From Sediminibacterium ginsengisoli (GTDB lineage: Bacteria > Bacteroidota > Bacteroidia > Chitinophagales > Chitinophagaceae): a stretch of DNA of 64,000 nucleotides. A model generated the notes under the pieces. That model was not told the origin of the DNA. It did not search any database and saw nothing but the letters and a program-made list of their open reading frames with translations. Below are positions 26,411 through 35,837 of this stretch, piece by piece. A program made the position numbers and the translations under genes. The stretch covers positions 1 to 64,000 of the forward strand of contig CAMDLR010000011.1 of assembly GCA_945901845.1 (NCBI GenBank). The letters run 5' to 3'. Position 1 is the first letter of the stretch. The number at the start of each line of letters is the position of its first letter.

Positions 26411-26956
26411 TTAGTTAGCACCTGCAGCATTTGCTACAGATACTTTTACAAGTTCTTCTTCTTGCTTAGAGATATCTACAAGCGCATAGCGTTTTAAAAC
26501 ATTGATAGACATTTCATCTAAAATGTCAACCACGTTTTTATACGTACTTTCTGAAGAAGCTTTTAACACCACTACCAAATCTTTTTCGGGTGTGCGGCTT
26601 TTTTTATCAAGCAACACTTCACGAATACCAGAAAAGTTAGAAGATTTAAAGTTAGAAGCTGTGTTGTCTAACTGACCTTCGTAGTAAAAAACAGTGTTGT
26701 CTTTACCTAACAAAAGTGTGATAACACCTGACTCTTTCGCCTTATTTTGTTCTTCTGGCTTATCGGCATCCTTTGGCAACATGAGCTTTAGCGCAGTTGG
26801 CTGGCTCATGGTTGTGGTGAAAATAAAAAATGTAATGAGTAGGAAACCCAGGTCAACCATGGGTGTAAGGTCTACACGGGTAGAAAGTTTCTTCCCTTTT
26901 TTGACCCCTTTGCCCTTTTTATGACCCCCGCCACTCGATGTATCCATTTCTGCCAT
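26411..26956 (-). CDS. exbD: ExbD/TolR family proton-channel subunit (second copy)
   Basis: Single-pass partner of ExbB. A basic, Gly/Lys-rich N-terminus precedes the helix VDLTPMVDLGFLLITFFIFTT, whose aspartate at about residue 35 is the proton-carrying site in this family. The periplasmic C-terminal domain follows. At 181 residues it is slightly longer than the E. coli protein. It is 21 bases before tonB, and two ExbD genes in tandem are common in this phylum. Confidence 0.93.
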   Translation of the reverse strand: MAEMDTSSGGGHKKGKGVKKGKKLSTRVDLTPMVDLGFLLITFFIFTTTMSQPTALKLMLPKDADKPEEQNKAKESGVITLLLGKDNTVFYYEGQLDNTASNFKSSNFSGIREVLLDKKSRTPEKDLVVVLKASSESTYKNVVDILDEMSINVLKRYALVDISKQEEELVKVSVANAAGAN

Positions 26957-26992
26957 GATAATAGCATTTAATTTTCGTGAATGATTTGTTGT

Positions 26993-27640
26993 CTATTCTT
27001 CTCTCTTCTCGCCCGCCATAGTTAATTTCCATAATTCAGAGCCGGTAGGAACACTTTCAGGATTTGTTATCATTTGGAACTTCTGTTCGTCGTTCTTTTT
27101 GAAAGCATCGATCACCGCTTTGAAAGCAGGAAACTTAGAAGCGTTATCCCCTTTTAATAAGAGGTTCATCTTTTTACCCAGGTATGCATCTTTAACAACA
27201 CGCACCCATGTGTTCAATTGATTGTCTGCAGAATCTTTGACAGGAATACCTGTTAAAACAGCTCCAGTACGCTTCTCTTCAGGGATTCGAAGGAATGAAG
27301 CAAGGCTGCCAAATGGAACACCATAAAAACCAGCTTTTTTAAACGCATTAACGTCTAGTCCAAGATTCATGGTGCTATTTAGTGTATTTGCCACTACTTC
27401 TTTAATTTGTTCATTATCCATCGTAAGAAATACCTTTCCATCTTTGTCAATTGTTATCAAAACAACGTCTTTATCTGGAGCCACTTTTGCTGCCACAGAA
27501 CTAGGTGTGGTAACTGCGATGGCTTCTGCAGGTTTAAACTTTGTTGTTAAGATAAAGAACGACAATAGAAGGAACGCCACATCACACATAGCCGTCATGT
27601 CTATGTTGGTGCTCTTACGTGGTAATTTGGCTCTTCCCAT
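26993..27640 (-). CDS. exbD: ExbD/TolR family proton-channel subunit (first copy, long form)
   Basis: Another ExbD-type subunit with the helix IDMTAMCDVAFLLLSFFILTT and its aspartate near residue 19. The periplasmic part is about 60 residues longer than in the second copy, with an inserted stretch around AFKKAGFYGVPFGS, giving 215 residues in all. It may form a heteromeric ExbD pair with the downstream copy. It lies 36 bases before that copy and 68 after exbB. Confidence 0.92.
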   Translation of the reverse strand: MGRAKLPRKSTNIDMTAMCDVAFLLLSFFILTTKFKPAEAIAVTTPSSVAAKVAPDKDVVLITIDKDGKVFLTMDNEQIKEVVANTLNSTMNLGLDVNAFKKAGFYGVPFGSLASFLRIPEEKRTGAVLTGIPVKDSADNQLNTWVRVVKDAYLGKKMNLLLKGDNASKFPAFKAVIDAFKKNDEQKFQMITNPESVPTGSELWKLTMAGEKREE

Positions 27641-27708
27641 TGTTAATAATTTAGTAGGTTCTCAGATTAAAATTCAAAACTTTGTGGTGTACATCAAGTT
27701 GAAATCAA

Positions 27709-28575
27709 CTATTTGTAGTTTGCAGCAAAGCTTTGTGTTAATGTGAAACCAGACTCATCAATACCATAAGTGATCGCATCGATACGTGTAGTAAATACGT
27801 TGTACATAACAATCGCTACTGCAGAAGTACCGATACCTAAAGCCGTGTTATAAAGGGCCTCAGAAATACCTTGAGATAATTCACGAGCAGCTTCTCCACC
27901 ACCTTCATCACCTAATTTAGAGAATGAACGGATCATACCTAATACTGTACCAAATAGACCTAATAAGGTAGCTACCGATGCAATAGTAGATAAGAAAACT
28001 AAGTTCTTTTCTAACATAGGAAGTTCAAGTGCTGTTGCCTCTTCAATTTCCTTTTGAATATTTAATACTTTTTGATCTGTATCTAATTCAGTATTTGTAA
28101 TCATTTCTTTGTACTTAGACAAACCTGATTTCATTACATTACCTACAGAACCTTTTTGCTTATCACATTCTGCGATTGCTTTATCCACTTCTTTGTTTGC
28201 TAAATGGAACTGGATTTTTCTGATAAACTCAGAAATATTTCCGCTACCAGCTGCTTGTCTAATTGTCAATAATCTTTCGATAGCGAAAGTTAAAACAACT
28301 AAGAAGCTTGCGATCAAGATAGGAACTACGATACCACCTTCATACATTTTTGTCAATGTACCTTTTGGTCCTTTGTGACTAGGCCAAAACCAATGGCTAG
28401 CATCAGGATCAGGAGATGTAAAGTTTGAAGCGCTTCCTAATAGTACGCGCCAGATAAGGTAACCGCCAATAACACAAGCGATTGGGGCGATTGTTGCAAT
28501 TAAGTTACTGCTTTTTTTAGGTTGCGCAGTTGAATTACTTTTTGCAGCTGTTGCAGTTGGTTTTGTCTCAGCCAT
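27709..28575 (-). CDS. exbB: ExbB/TolQ/MotA family proton-channel protein
   Basis: Polytopic inner-membrane component of the TonB motor. A Lys/Thr/Ala-rich N-terminus is followed by a hydrophobic helix (about 26-46), a second around VPILIASFLVVLTFAIERL (about 85-103), a cytoplasmic helical domain, and the final pair of helices: FLSTIASVATLLGLFGTVLGMI and ALYNTALGIGTSAVAIVMYN, the conserved MotA_ExbB signature. It is 288 residues, first gene of the operon, and divergent from the metalloprotease with 351 bases between. Confidence 0.94.
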   Translation of the reverse strand: MAETKPTATAAKSNSTAQPKKSSNLIATIAPIACVIGGYLIWRVLLGSASNFTSPDPDASHWFWPSHKGPKGTLTKMYEGGIVVPILIASFLVVLTFAIERLLTIRQAAGSGNISEFIRKIQFHLANKEVDKAIAECDKQKGSVGNVMKSGLSKYKEMITNTELDTDQKVLNIQKEIEEATALELPMLEKNLVFLSTIASVATLLGLFGTVLGMIRSFSKLGDEGGGEAARELSQGISEALYNTALGIGTSAVAIVMYNVFTTRIDAITYGIDESGFTLTQSFAANYK

Positions 28576-28926
28576 GATTCGATAGATTTTTTGTTTTTTA
28601 AATAATTAAAACCGATTTAAAAATTTGTCCCTACAATGCTAATTAAAATATTGTTTCAAATGTAAAACTTCTTCAAATAAACCCTTAGGGGCTTACAAAT
28701 TAGTTAATTTATTGAAATAGCCAAATTTGGTTACAAAAAATTAATTTGATAACATGTTAGTTAAGGCTAAATAACTCAGTACTAGTCCATTATTAACTCA
28801 AAATCCACAATTTTTCACCGATTTGTTTAATTTATTTTGCCATTCATCCAAGTTCGTCTAAAAAATAGAGGAGCGAATGCATGTGAGCCCTATCTTTAAA
28901 GCATTATTTAAAATCTAATATTACCA
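28576..28926. other. 351-base divergent intergenic region
   Basis: AT-rich, with stop codons in all frames I followed and no tRNA. It holds the predicted exbB -7 box near 28660, a small imperfect stem (CCCTTAGGGG) near 28681, and a single TTGTTTAA at 28823-28830. Toward the metalloprotease a near-consensus TATCTTTA lies about 40 bases before its start. The space is large enough for regulation of both sides, but no clear operator is seen. Confidence 0.6.
28657..28664 (-). promoter_or_regulatory. Predicted -7 box for exbB operon
   Basis: Reads TACATTTG on the minus strand, a perfect TAnnTTTG, about 80 bases upstream of the exbB start. The -33 position is not convincing. Confidence 0.4.
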
Positions 28927-31506
28927 ATGAAAAACTATTTTATCGCGGCGGCGCTCCTTGTTTCGACAATGGGAACCGCACAACAAAGAGACACCGCGCA
29001 AGCACCTGGTGCTAGAGCTGGTATGCCAAGCATGGCTGGTATGGGTGGTATGGGTGGTGCACGTCAAGCTCCAAAAGCTTTTAAAGACGTGATCACATCA
29101 AAAGCTATATCTCAAAAGGGTTTATTTACCGTACACAAAGTAGAAGACAAATACTACTTTGAAATTCCTAATAGCCTTATGGGGCGCCAGATACTAGCGG
29201 TAACTCGCTATGTTAAAGTACCTGCTGTAGGTGGTGGACGTGGTGTTTATGGTGGTGAAATTGCCAACCAACAAACCATGACATTTGAAAAAGGACCTAG
29301 CAGTAATATCTTTTTACGTGGTATTGCGCTTATTAGCAACGCCAATCCAACAGACGATATTTACAAGGCTGTTACCAATTCAAATTTAAACGCTATTGCA
29401 GCAGCTTTCCCAATTGCAGCTTTCTCAAAAGATAGCAGCGGTGTGGTAATTGATGTAACAGATTATTTTAAGGGTGATAACCCTTTGGTAAGTGTTAGTT
29501 CTCAAGTAAAACGCACTTTGAGCTTAACGCAAATTTCTGCAGATAGATCTTATATTGACAAGATTTCTAGCTACCCTATTAACACAGAAATTAGAACCGT
29601 AAAAACATTTGGTTCTTCGGCAGCTGGTGGTGGATTTGGTGGTGCGAGCCCTGCTCCAACTGCATCAATTCCTACAGCTAATGGCAACAATGCGATTACC
29701 ATTGAATTAAATACTTCATTATTGCTACTTCCTGCAACGCCAATGGCAGCAAGGATTGCAGACAAGCGTGTTGGTTTCTTTACAGATGATTATGTTGTGT
29801 TTGGCGACAACCAACAAAAAGTTGAGAACAAAGAATTTGCAGTACGTTGGAGATTAGAGCCAAAAGATGCAGACGTTGAAAAATGGAAAAAAGGTGAACT
29901 CGTTGAGCCTAAAAAACAAATCATTTATTACATTGATCCAGCAACTCCTAAGCAGTGGCGTAAGCACCTGATTTTAGGTATCAACGACTGGCAGAAAGCT
30001 TTTGAACAAGCTGGTTTCAAAAATGCAATTGTAGGTAAAGAGTGGCCAGAAAATGATACCACGATGAGCTTAGAAGATGCGCGTTATTCTGTAGTGCGTT
30101 ATTTTGCTTCTGAAACAGAAAATGCATACGGTCCTAATGTGCACGATCCACGCAGTGGAGAAATTTTAGAAAGCCATATTGGCTGGTACCACAACGTTAT
30201 GAAACTTGTACACGATTGGTACATGATTCAAACTGCAGCTGTAGATCCACGTGCACGTAGCATGAAATATGATGATGATTTAATGGGCGATTTAATTCGT
30301 TTCGTTTCTTCACACGAAGTAGGACATACCCTTGGTTTAAGACACAACATGGGAAGCAGTAGCAAAACGCCGGTAGATAAATTACGTGATAAAACATGGG
30401 TAGAAGCCAACGGTCACACGGCTTCTATTATGGACTATGCGCGTTTTAACTATGTAGCGCAACCAGAAGACAATATTTCTAAAGCAGGTTTATACCCACG
30501 CATTGGAGATTACGATTTATGGGCTATTCGTTGGGGTTATGGTTTCATCGCTGGTAACACCGAAGAAGAAACTAAATTAACAAGCAACAAATTAATTACT
30601 GAAACACTTAAGGCAAACCCTCGTGCTTGGTTTGGTACCTACGAAGGTGGTAACCAACAAGATCCACGTAGTCAGTCTGAAGACTTAAGCGACAATGCTG
30701 TAAAAGCAAGTGATTATGGTGTTAAAAACTTACAACGTTTACTTACAAAACTTCCTGATTATACAACTGAAGAAGGTGATTTAAACGAAAATGTTGCTAC
30801 TATTTATGGTCAATTATTAGGCCAATTTAGAAGATACGTTGGACATGTAAGCCGCAATGTAGGTGGTGTGTACGAAACATTCCAAACATCCGAAAGTGGC
30901 GTATCTGTTTATGAGCCAACGCCTAAGCAACATCAAAAAGATGCACTTGGATTTTTAAATAGACAATTGTTCCAAACACCAACTTGGTTAATTGATAAAA
31001 GAATTTGGGATAAAATAAACGTTCCTGGTTCTTCTGATCCAATTGCAGGTGCGCAAGAAAGTGCTTTATCTTCTATGTTAAGCACAGACCGCTTACACCG
31101 TATGCAAATGAACGTAGACCGTTTTGGTGCAGACAAAGTATATGCTGCTACTGAAATGATCAACGATTTACAAAACGATTTATTTGTTGAATTAAAGTCT
31201 GGTAAAGCAGTTGAAACCTACCGTAGAATGTTACAAAAGAGCTACGTAGATAAATTAGATGCCATCATTAACCCTAAATCAAGTGCTGGTGGCATTACCA
31301 TTAGCTTTGGTGGCGGCGGTGGTGGTAACAATCCTTACGGATCTGGTTACAGCAGCCGTAGTGATGTAAATAGTATTGCACGCGCGCAATTAGTAGCCCT
31401 TAAAGGCACTGTGAACGCTGCAATGGCAACTACTTCAGACAAAATGACCAAAATGCATTTAGCAGATTTAGCGCAAACCATTAAGTTGTCGTTAGATCCT
31501 AAATAA
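28927..31506 (+). CDS. Secreted zinc-dependent metalloprotease (DUF5117/DUF4953 type)
   Basis: A large exported peptidase of 859 residues. A signal peptide ends near residue 19 (STMGTAQ). A Met/Gly/Ala-rich stretch follows (about 27-48, with MAGMGGMGGA). The body matches the DUF5118-DUF5117-DUF4953 layout of Bacteroidota metalloproteases, and the extended zinc site HEVGHTLGLRH (about residues 462-472) is a metzincin-like HExxHxxGxxH motif. A Gly-rich segment (FGGGGGG...GSGY) lies near residue 800. Its substrate is unknown. It ends in a strong terminator, so it is monocistronic. Confidence 0.9.
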   Translation: MKNYFIAAALLVSTMGTAQQRDTAQAPGARAGMPSMAGMGGMGGARQAPKAFKDVITSKAISQKGLFTVHKVEDKYYFEIPNSLMGRQILAVTRYVKVPAVGGGRGVYGGEIANQQTMTFEKGPSSNIFLRGIALISNANPTDDIYKAVTNSNLNAIAAAFPIAAFSKDSSGVVIDVTDYFKGDNPLVSVSSQVKRTLSLTQISADRSYIDKISSYPINTEIRTVKTFGSSAAGGGFGGASPAPTASIPTANGNNAITIELNTSLLLLPATPMAARIADKRVGFFTDDYVVFGDNQQKVENKEFAVRWRLEPKDADVEKWKKGELVEPKKQIIYYIDPATPKQWRKHLILGINDWQKAFEQAGFKNAIVGKEWPENDTTMSLEDARYSVVRYFASETENAYGPNVHDPRSGEILESHIGWYHNVMKLVHDWYMIQTAAVDPRARSMKYDDDLMGDLIRFVSSHEVGHTLGLRHNMGSSSKTPVDKLRDKTWVEANGHTASIMDYARFNYVAQPEDNISKAGLYPRIGDYDLWAIRWGYGFIAGNTEEETKLTSNKLITETLKANPRAWFGTYEGGNQQDPRSQSEDLSDNAVKASDYGVKNLQRLLTKLPDYTTEEGDLNENVATIYGQLLGQFRRYVGHVSRNVGGVYETFQTSESGVSVYEPTPKQHQKDALGFLNRQLFQTPTWLIDKRIWDKINVPGSSDPIAGAQESALSSMLSTDRLHRMQMNVDRFGADKVYAATEMINDLQNDLFVELKSGKAVETYRRMLQKSYVDKLDAIINPKSSAGGITISFGGGGGGNNPYGSGYSSRSDVNSIARAQLVALKGTVNAAMATTSDKMTKMHLADLAQTIKLSLDPK

Positions 31507-31530
31507 TATTTCGAAATTTTTTAGATTGGA

Positions 31531-31562
31531 AAATCCGAGGGCTTCGCCCTCGGATTTTTTTT
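31531..31562 (+). terminator. Intrinsic terminator of the metalloprotease gene
   Basis: A 12-bp perfect stem (AAATCCGAGGGC and its complement) with a tight TTC loop is followed by eight T residues. It begins 25 bases after the stop codon. Confidence 0.92.
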
Positions 31563-31699
31563 GTCCAAATTTTTTCGCGCAACTTATTAAGCCCAGCTTA
31601 ACACAATAATGTCCAGCTCATTTATTGTCCTTCTAGTTCGTGCAACTTATTTTTCATAGTTCGGCTACAATAATTTAAATTGTGTCAAAGAGTAAAACT

Positions 31700-32425
31700 A
31701 TGTTAGAGCCTTGGCGTACAGGAACGGTCATCAAAATTGAAGACGCATCGGAAAGTACCAAGCGTTTTTGGATTCAAATTCCAGAGCTAGACAGTTTTAA
31801 TTTTAAGCCCGGGCAGTTTGTTACACTTGACTTACCCATTCATGAAAAAACAAACAAGCGCTGGCGTAGCTATTCCATTGCATCCGCGCCAGATGGCAGT
31901 AATATTATTGAGCTGGTGATTGTGCTACTAGAAGACGGCCTTGGCACACCGTATTTATTCAATGAAATAAAGGTAGGTAGTAATATTACATTGAGAGGGC
32001 CTGTGGGCGTATTTACATTACCTGAAACACTCGATAAAGACCTGTATTTAATATGTACCGGTACGGGCATTGCACCTTTTAGATCCATGGTGAACTGGAT
32101 ACATCAACACAAAATTGAACACAAAAATATTCACTTGATATTTGGTTGCAGAAAAATGGGAGACTGTTTATATGCACCCGAATTAAAGGCACTCGAAACA
32201 CTAGAAAATAATTTCTTTTACCACCCTGTTTTTTCTAGAGAAGACACAGTGCCTGATGGCGCCTCTAAGGGTTATGTGCACGGCGTTTACGAGCAGTTAT
32301 TAGCGGATAAAAATCCGTCGCAATTTTATTTGTGCGGTTGGAAAAATATGATCGACGAAGCCAAACAACGCATCATGGCCGCAGGTTATGACAAAAAAGA
32401 CATCCACTTAGAAATCTATGGATAA
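31700..32425 (+). CDS. Ferredoxin-NADP reductase-like flavoprotein
   Basis: An FAD and NAD(P)H oxidoreductase of 241 residues. The FAD-binding barrel has RSYSIAS (residues 56-62), and the nucleotide-binding domain has CTGTGIAPFRSM (about 118-129) and FYLCGWKNMI near the C-terminus, the FNR fold order. No 2Fe-2S domain is fused. It most resembles ferredoxin/flavodoxin-NADP reductases, but other oxidoreductases of this fold cannot be ruled out. The ATG at 31700 was chosen; a GTG at 31682 would add six residues. It is convergent with glyS. Confidence 0.85.
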   Translation: MLEPWRTGTVIKIEDASESTKRFWIQIPELDSFNFKPGQFVTLDLPIHEKTNKRWRSYSIASAPDGSNIIELVIVLLEDGLGTPYLFNEIKVGSNITLRGPVGVFTLPETLDKDLYLICTGTGIAPFRSMVNWIHQHKIEHKNIHLIFGCRKMGDCLYAPELKALETLENNFFYHPVFSREDTVPDGASKGYVHGVYEQLLADKNPSQFYLCGWKNMIDEAKQRIMAAGYDKKDIHLEIYG

Positions 32426-32448
32426 GATTTGCAATACAGCGTAGCTGC

Positions 32449-33927
32449 TTACGCGATTCCCGCCAGTACAATCTCTTTTACTTTACTGATGTGTATACGC
32501 TCCTGCGTCATCGCATCACGGTAACGAATGGTAACCGTTTGGTCTTCTTTCGTTTGGTGATCGATGGTTACGCAAAATGGCGTGCCAATTGCATCTTGTC
32601 TGCGGTAGCGTTTTCCAATCGCATCTTTTTCTTCGTAAAAACATTTGAATTGTCCTTTACAGCTGTCCATGAGTTCACGGGCAATTTCTGGAAGACCATC
32701 CTTTTTAACAAGTGGTAAAATAGCTAGTTTAACCGGTGCGATTTTTGCTGGAATATGAAGCACCACGCGTTCGTCTGTGGTACCATCTTCTTTGGTTATT
32801 TTTTCTTCTTCGTAAGCGTTACTTAAAACGGCTAAAAACATACGGTCGAGTCCAATAGAGGTTTCAATAACGTACGGAATATAGTTGCCATAAGGCTTTC
32901 CGGTTGCTTCATCAATATCGTTGTCAAAATATTGTTGCTTCTTTTTACTAAACTCTTGGTGTCTGGTTAAATCAAAATCGGTACGGCTATGAATACCTTC
33001 AAGCTCTTTAAATCCAAACGGAAATTCAAATTCAATATCAAGCGCCGCATCTGCGTAGTGAGCGAGTTTAACGTGGTCATGAAAACGATATTTGCTAGCA
33101 GGCATACCTAAATCGGTGTGCCATTGTAAACGCGCTTCTTTCCAATATTCGTACCATTTCATTTGCGTGCCAGGACGTACAAAAAATTGCATTTCCATTT
33201 GCTCAAACTCACGCATTCTAAATATAAATTGACGGGCAACGATTTCATTTCTAAAAGCCTTACCCGTTTGTGCAATACCAAAAGGCACTTTCATACGTGC
33301 TGTTTTTTGCACGTTTAAAAAGTTTACAAAAATACCTTGCGCTGTTTCTGGTCTTAAATAAATAGTGTTTGCATCTTCGGCCACAGATCCTAACTGTGTA
33401 TCAAACATTAAATTAAACTGTCTAATAGCGGTCCAATTAGAAGTGCCACTTACACTACAGGTAATTTTCTGATCTACTAATAATTGCTGTAAGGCCTCAA
33501 AATTATCTGTCGCAAGGAGTTCGTCCATTTTTGCAATGAGCGCATCCGCTTCGGCTGCCGCTCCGGCCGCGCGCAAACTATCGGCTTTGGCTTCAATCAA
33601 ATGATCTACACGGTAACGTTTTTGAGAATCTTTATTGTCAATTAAAGGATCACTAAAACTATCCACGTGACCACTCGCTTTCCAAGTGGTTGGATGCATG
33701 AATATCGCAGCATCAATACCCACAATGTTTTCGTGCAGTTGGGTCATGCTATGCCACCAATAATCCCTGATATTTTTTTTAAGTTCAGACCCGTACGGAC
33801 CGTAATCGTATACAGCACTTAAACCATCATAAATTTCACTACTAGGAAACACAAATCCATACTCTTTGGCATGCGATATAATGGCCTGAAAATTATTTTC
33901 TTGTGGGGTTAACGCGGGCTTACTCAT
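32449..33927 (-). CDS. glyS: Glycyl-tRNA synthetase (dimeric type)
   Basis: Class II synthetase of the single-chain alpha2 type found in archaea, eukaryotes and Bacteroidota, not the alpha2beta2 GlyQ/GlyS enzyme. Motifs include YDYGPYGSELKKNI near the N-terminus, motif 2 FRNEI...FRMREFEQME, motif 3 ETSIGLDRMFLAVL and a C-terminal anticodon-binding domain (LAILPLV onward). The ATG at 33927 gives 492 residues; a TTG three codons upstream is unlikely. A -7 box lies almost on top of the start codon, so the transcript may have little or no leader. Confidence 0.96.
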   Translation of the reverse strand: MSKPALTPQENNFQAIISHAKEYGFVFPSSEIYDGLSAVYDYGPYGSELKKNIRDYWWHSMTQLHENIVGIDAAIFMHPTTWKASGHVDSFSDPLIDNKDSQKRYRVDHLIEAKADSLRAAGAAAEADALIAKMDELLATDNFEALQQLLVDQKITCSVSGTSNWTAIRQFNLMFDTQLGSVAEDANTIYLRPETAQGIFVNFLNVQKTARMKVPFGIAQTGKAFRNEIVARQFIFRMREFEQMEMQFFVRPGTQMKWYEYWKEARLQWHTDLGMPASKYRFHDHVKLAHYADAALDIEFEFPFGFKELEGIHSRTDFDLTRHQEFSKKKQQYFDNDIDEATGKPYGNYIPYVIETSIGLDRMFLAVLSNAYEEEKITKEDGTTDERVVLHIPAKIAPVKLAILPLVKKDGLPEIARELMDSCKGQFKCFYEEKDAIGKRYRRQDAIGTPFCVTIDHQTKEDQTVTIRYRDAMTQERIHISKVKEIVLAGIA

Positions 33928-33933
33928 ACGGAG

Positions 33934-33941
33934 CAAAAATA
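33934..33941 (-). promoter_or_regulatory. Predicted -7 box abutting the glyS start
   Basis: TATTTTTG on the minus strand is a perfect match and ends only 6 bases before the ATG at 33927. With the usual distance to +1, transcription would begin at or very near the start codon. Confidence 0.35.
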
Positions 33942-34039
33942 AGCCATTCTCCCTAAAAAAGGCGCTTTAGCCCCTTTATCCATTTTTTTTCTCTCCCTCA
34001 GAGAAATCCTATAGCTTTAGGCAGATAAATTAAAATACA

Positions 34040-35443
34040 ATGAATAAAAAGAATGTGATGATGTGGGTGCTCACCTTTATGGCACCACTACTGGTTTTAG
34101 CACAGCAAACAACCCTTTATCCGAGTGATTATTTAACACCCGAGTTCCATGCAGGTCGCAGGGCTGCCTTTAAAGAAAAGCTCTCTGCAAATGGTGTGGG
34201 TATTTTCTTTGCATCGCAGGTGCGTGTAAGAAACAACGATGTTGATTTTCAATATTCCCAAAGTAAAAACTTCTATTATTTTACTGGTCTTGAAGAACCC
34301 AATGCAGTGCTTCTTTTATTCAAGCAGCCCCTAACAATACTAGATAAAACAGGTACCGAATTTATTTTTGTTCAAAACCGTGATCCACAAAGAGAATTAT
34401 GGACAGGTAAAATTTTAGGCGTAGAAGGCGTTCAAGAAAAATATAAAATTACCAACGTTTTTATCAACGATAAATTTAGCGCCAACACCATCGATTTTTC
34501 AACAATAGACTCTGTATTTACAGCCTATAAAAGCGAAGATATTTTTTCGACGTATAAAAGAAGTGTAGATCCTTTAACCCGCATGGCTACTATTGTTGAT
34601 AGTGCGATTGCTGCAACAAAAAAACCAGTTGCTACACGCAGTTTACAAGCTATTTTATCTGGCTTAAGAGGTATCAAACAACCTGAAGAAATTGCACTGA
34701 TTGCTAAAGCTGCTGCTATTAGTTGTGAAGGTCACAACGACGTGATGCGCGCCATTAAACCAGGCATGACAGAATACCAAGCTCAAGCGATTATGGAATA
34801 TCATTTTAAAACAAATGGTTCCGAATACCCAGGCTATCCAAGTATTGTGGGCGCTGCCGAAAACGCATGTGTACTTCACTATGTCACCAACCTGAAATTA
34901 ATGAACGATGGTGATTTATTATTAAGCGATTGTGCTGCCGAATACCATGGTTACACTGCAGACGTTACAAGAACGGTTCCTGCAAATGGTAAATTTTCAC
35001 CAGAACAAAAAATTATTTACGAACTAGTGCTAGCGGCCCAAGACGCAGGTATCGCAGCTAGTAAGCCAGGTGCACCTTTTGCCGCTGTTGATGCAGCAGC
35101 TAGAGCTGTTGTTAACAAAGGACTTGTTGCACTTGGTATTGTAAAAACAGAAGCTGAAGCCCGCAAATACTTCCCGCACGGCACTTCACACCATTTGGGT
35201 TTAGATGTTCACGATATGGGACCTCGCACGCTAGATCCGGGCGTGGTATTAACAGTGGAGCCAGGCGTTTACATTCCACCAGGAAGCAACTGCGATAAAA
35301 AGTGGTGGAGCATTGGTGTAAGAATTGAAGATGATATTTTAATTACCCAAACAGGTAATCAAAACTTATCAGCTTCTTCGCCAAGAACTGTTGCTGATAT
35401 TGAAAAAATGGTAAAAGAAAAAAGTATTTTTAAGCGCAAATAA
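34040..35443 (+). CDS. Xaa-Pro aminopeptidase (M24B), exported
   Basis: Two-metal peptidase that removes an N-terminal residue preceding proline. Residues 1-21 are a signal peptide (ending VLAQ), so it acts in the periplasm. An N-terminal creatinase-like domain (about 35-185) leads to the pita-bread catalytic domain. The metal ligands are visible: the D of LLSDCAAEY, the D of TADVTR, the H of HGTSHHLGLDVHD, the E of TVEPGVYIP and the E of RIEDDI. The 467-residue length is normal. A bidirectional terminator follows. Confidence 0.93.
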   Translation: MNKKNVMMWVLTFMAPLLVLAQQTTLYPSDYLTPEFHAGRRAAFKEKLSANGVGIFFASQVRVRNNDVDFQYSQSKNFYYFTGLEEPNAVLLLFKQPLTILDKTGTEFIFVQNRDPQRELWTGKILGVEGVQEKYKITNVFINDKFSANTIDFSTIDSVFTAYKSEDIFSTYKRSVDPLTRMATIVDSAIAATKKPVATRSLQAILSGLRGIKQPEEIALIAKAAAISCEGHNDVMRAIKPGMTEYQAQAIMEYHFKTNGSEYPGYPSIVGAAENACVLHYVTNLKLMNDGDLLLSDCAAEYHGYTADVTRTVPANGKFSPEQKIIYELVLAAQDAGIAASKPGAPFAAVDAAARAVVNKGLVALGIVKTEAEARKYFPHGTSHHLGLDVHDMGPRTLDPGVVLTVEPGVYIPPGSNCDKKWWSIGVRIEDDILITQTGNQNLSASSPRTVADIEKMVKEKSIFKRK

Positions 35444-35460
35444 TATTGGGCTTTACATTA

Positions 35461-35492
35461 AAAAAGGCGCGCTTTTCAAGCGCGCCTTTTTT
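35461..35492. terminator. Bidirectional intrinsic terminator
   Basis: Exact 14-bp arms AAAAAGGCGCGCTT and AAGCGCGCCTTTTT with a TTC loop. T runs occur on both strands, so it can end the plus-strand aminopeptidase and the minus-strand dtd-mazG pair. Confidence 0.9.
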
Positions 35493-35510
35493 AATGGTTA
35501 TAACCGAACG

Positions 35511-35837
35511 TTATTTTAATTTCTCATTATTCAAATGCCTTGTGGCATCCCTATTATTTTTCTTTTCAAAGTTTTTTTCGAGGGCTTTTGTAAGGTCTAC
35601 GCCGGTTTGATTGGCAAGGCAAATAAGCACCCACAAAACATCGGCCATTTCATCTGACATATCTTTATCAGACTCGCCGGCTTTAAAAGATTGCTCGCCA
35701 TATTTTCGCACGAGTATCCTACTCAGCTCTCCCACTTCTTCCATTAATATACCCATATTGGTAAGCTCATTAAAATACCTAACGCCCACAGTTTGTATCC
35801 AGGCATCTACGTCTTGTTGTGCTTTTTCAATTGTCAT
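35511..35837 (-). CDS. MazG-like nucleotide pyrophosphohydrolase
   Basis: A 108-residue all-helical protein. The metal-binding pattern E-E-x-x-E is at 33-37 (LMEEVGEL), with E63-x-x-D66 in DEMADVLW, as in the MazG superfamily. Members hydrolyse NTPs or dNTPs to monophosphates, often for house-cleaning. It is a single domain, unlike E. coli MazG. Its start overlaps the stop of dtd by one base (TAATG), so the two quality-control genes are co-translated. Confidence 0.87.
   Translation of the reverse strand: MTIEKAQQDVDAWIQTVGVRYFNELTNMGILMEEVGELSRILVRKYGEQSFKAGESDKDMSDEMADVLWVLICLANQTGVDLTKALEKNFEKKNNRDATRHLNNEKLK

Noticed and set aside
28823..28830. A single TTGTTTAA like the CarH half-site
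   Set aside because: No TTAAACAA partner lies 16 bases away, so it is probably chance in AT-rich DNA.
31311..31330. GGTGGCGGCGGT-type repeat
   Set aside because: It encodes the glycine run of the metalloprotease and is codon repetition, not a separate repeat element.
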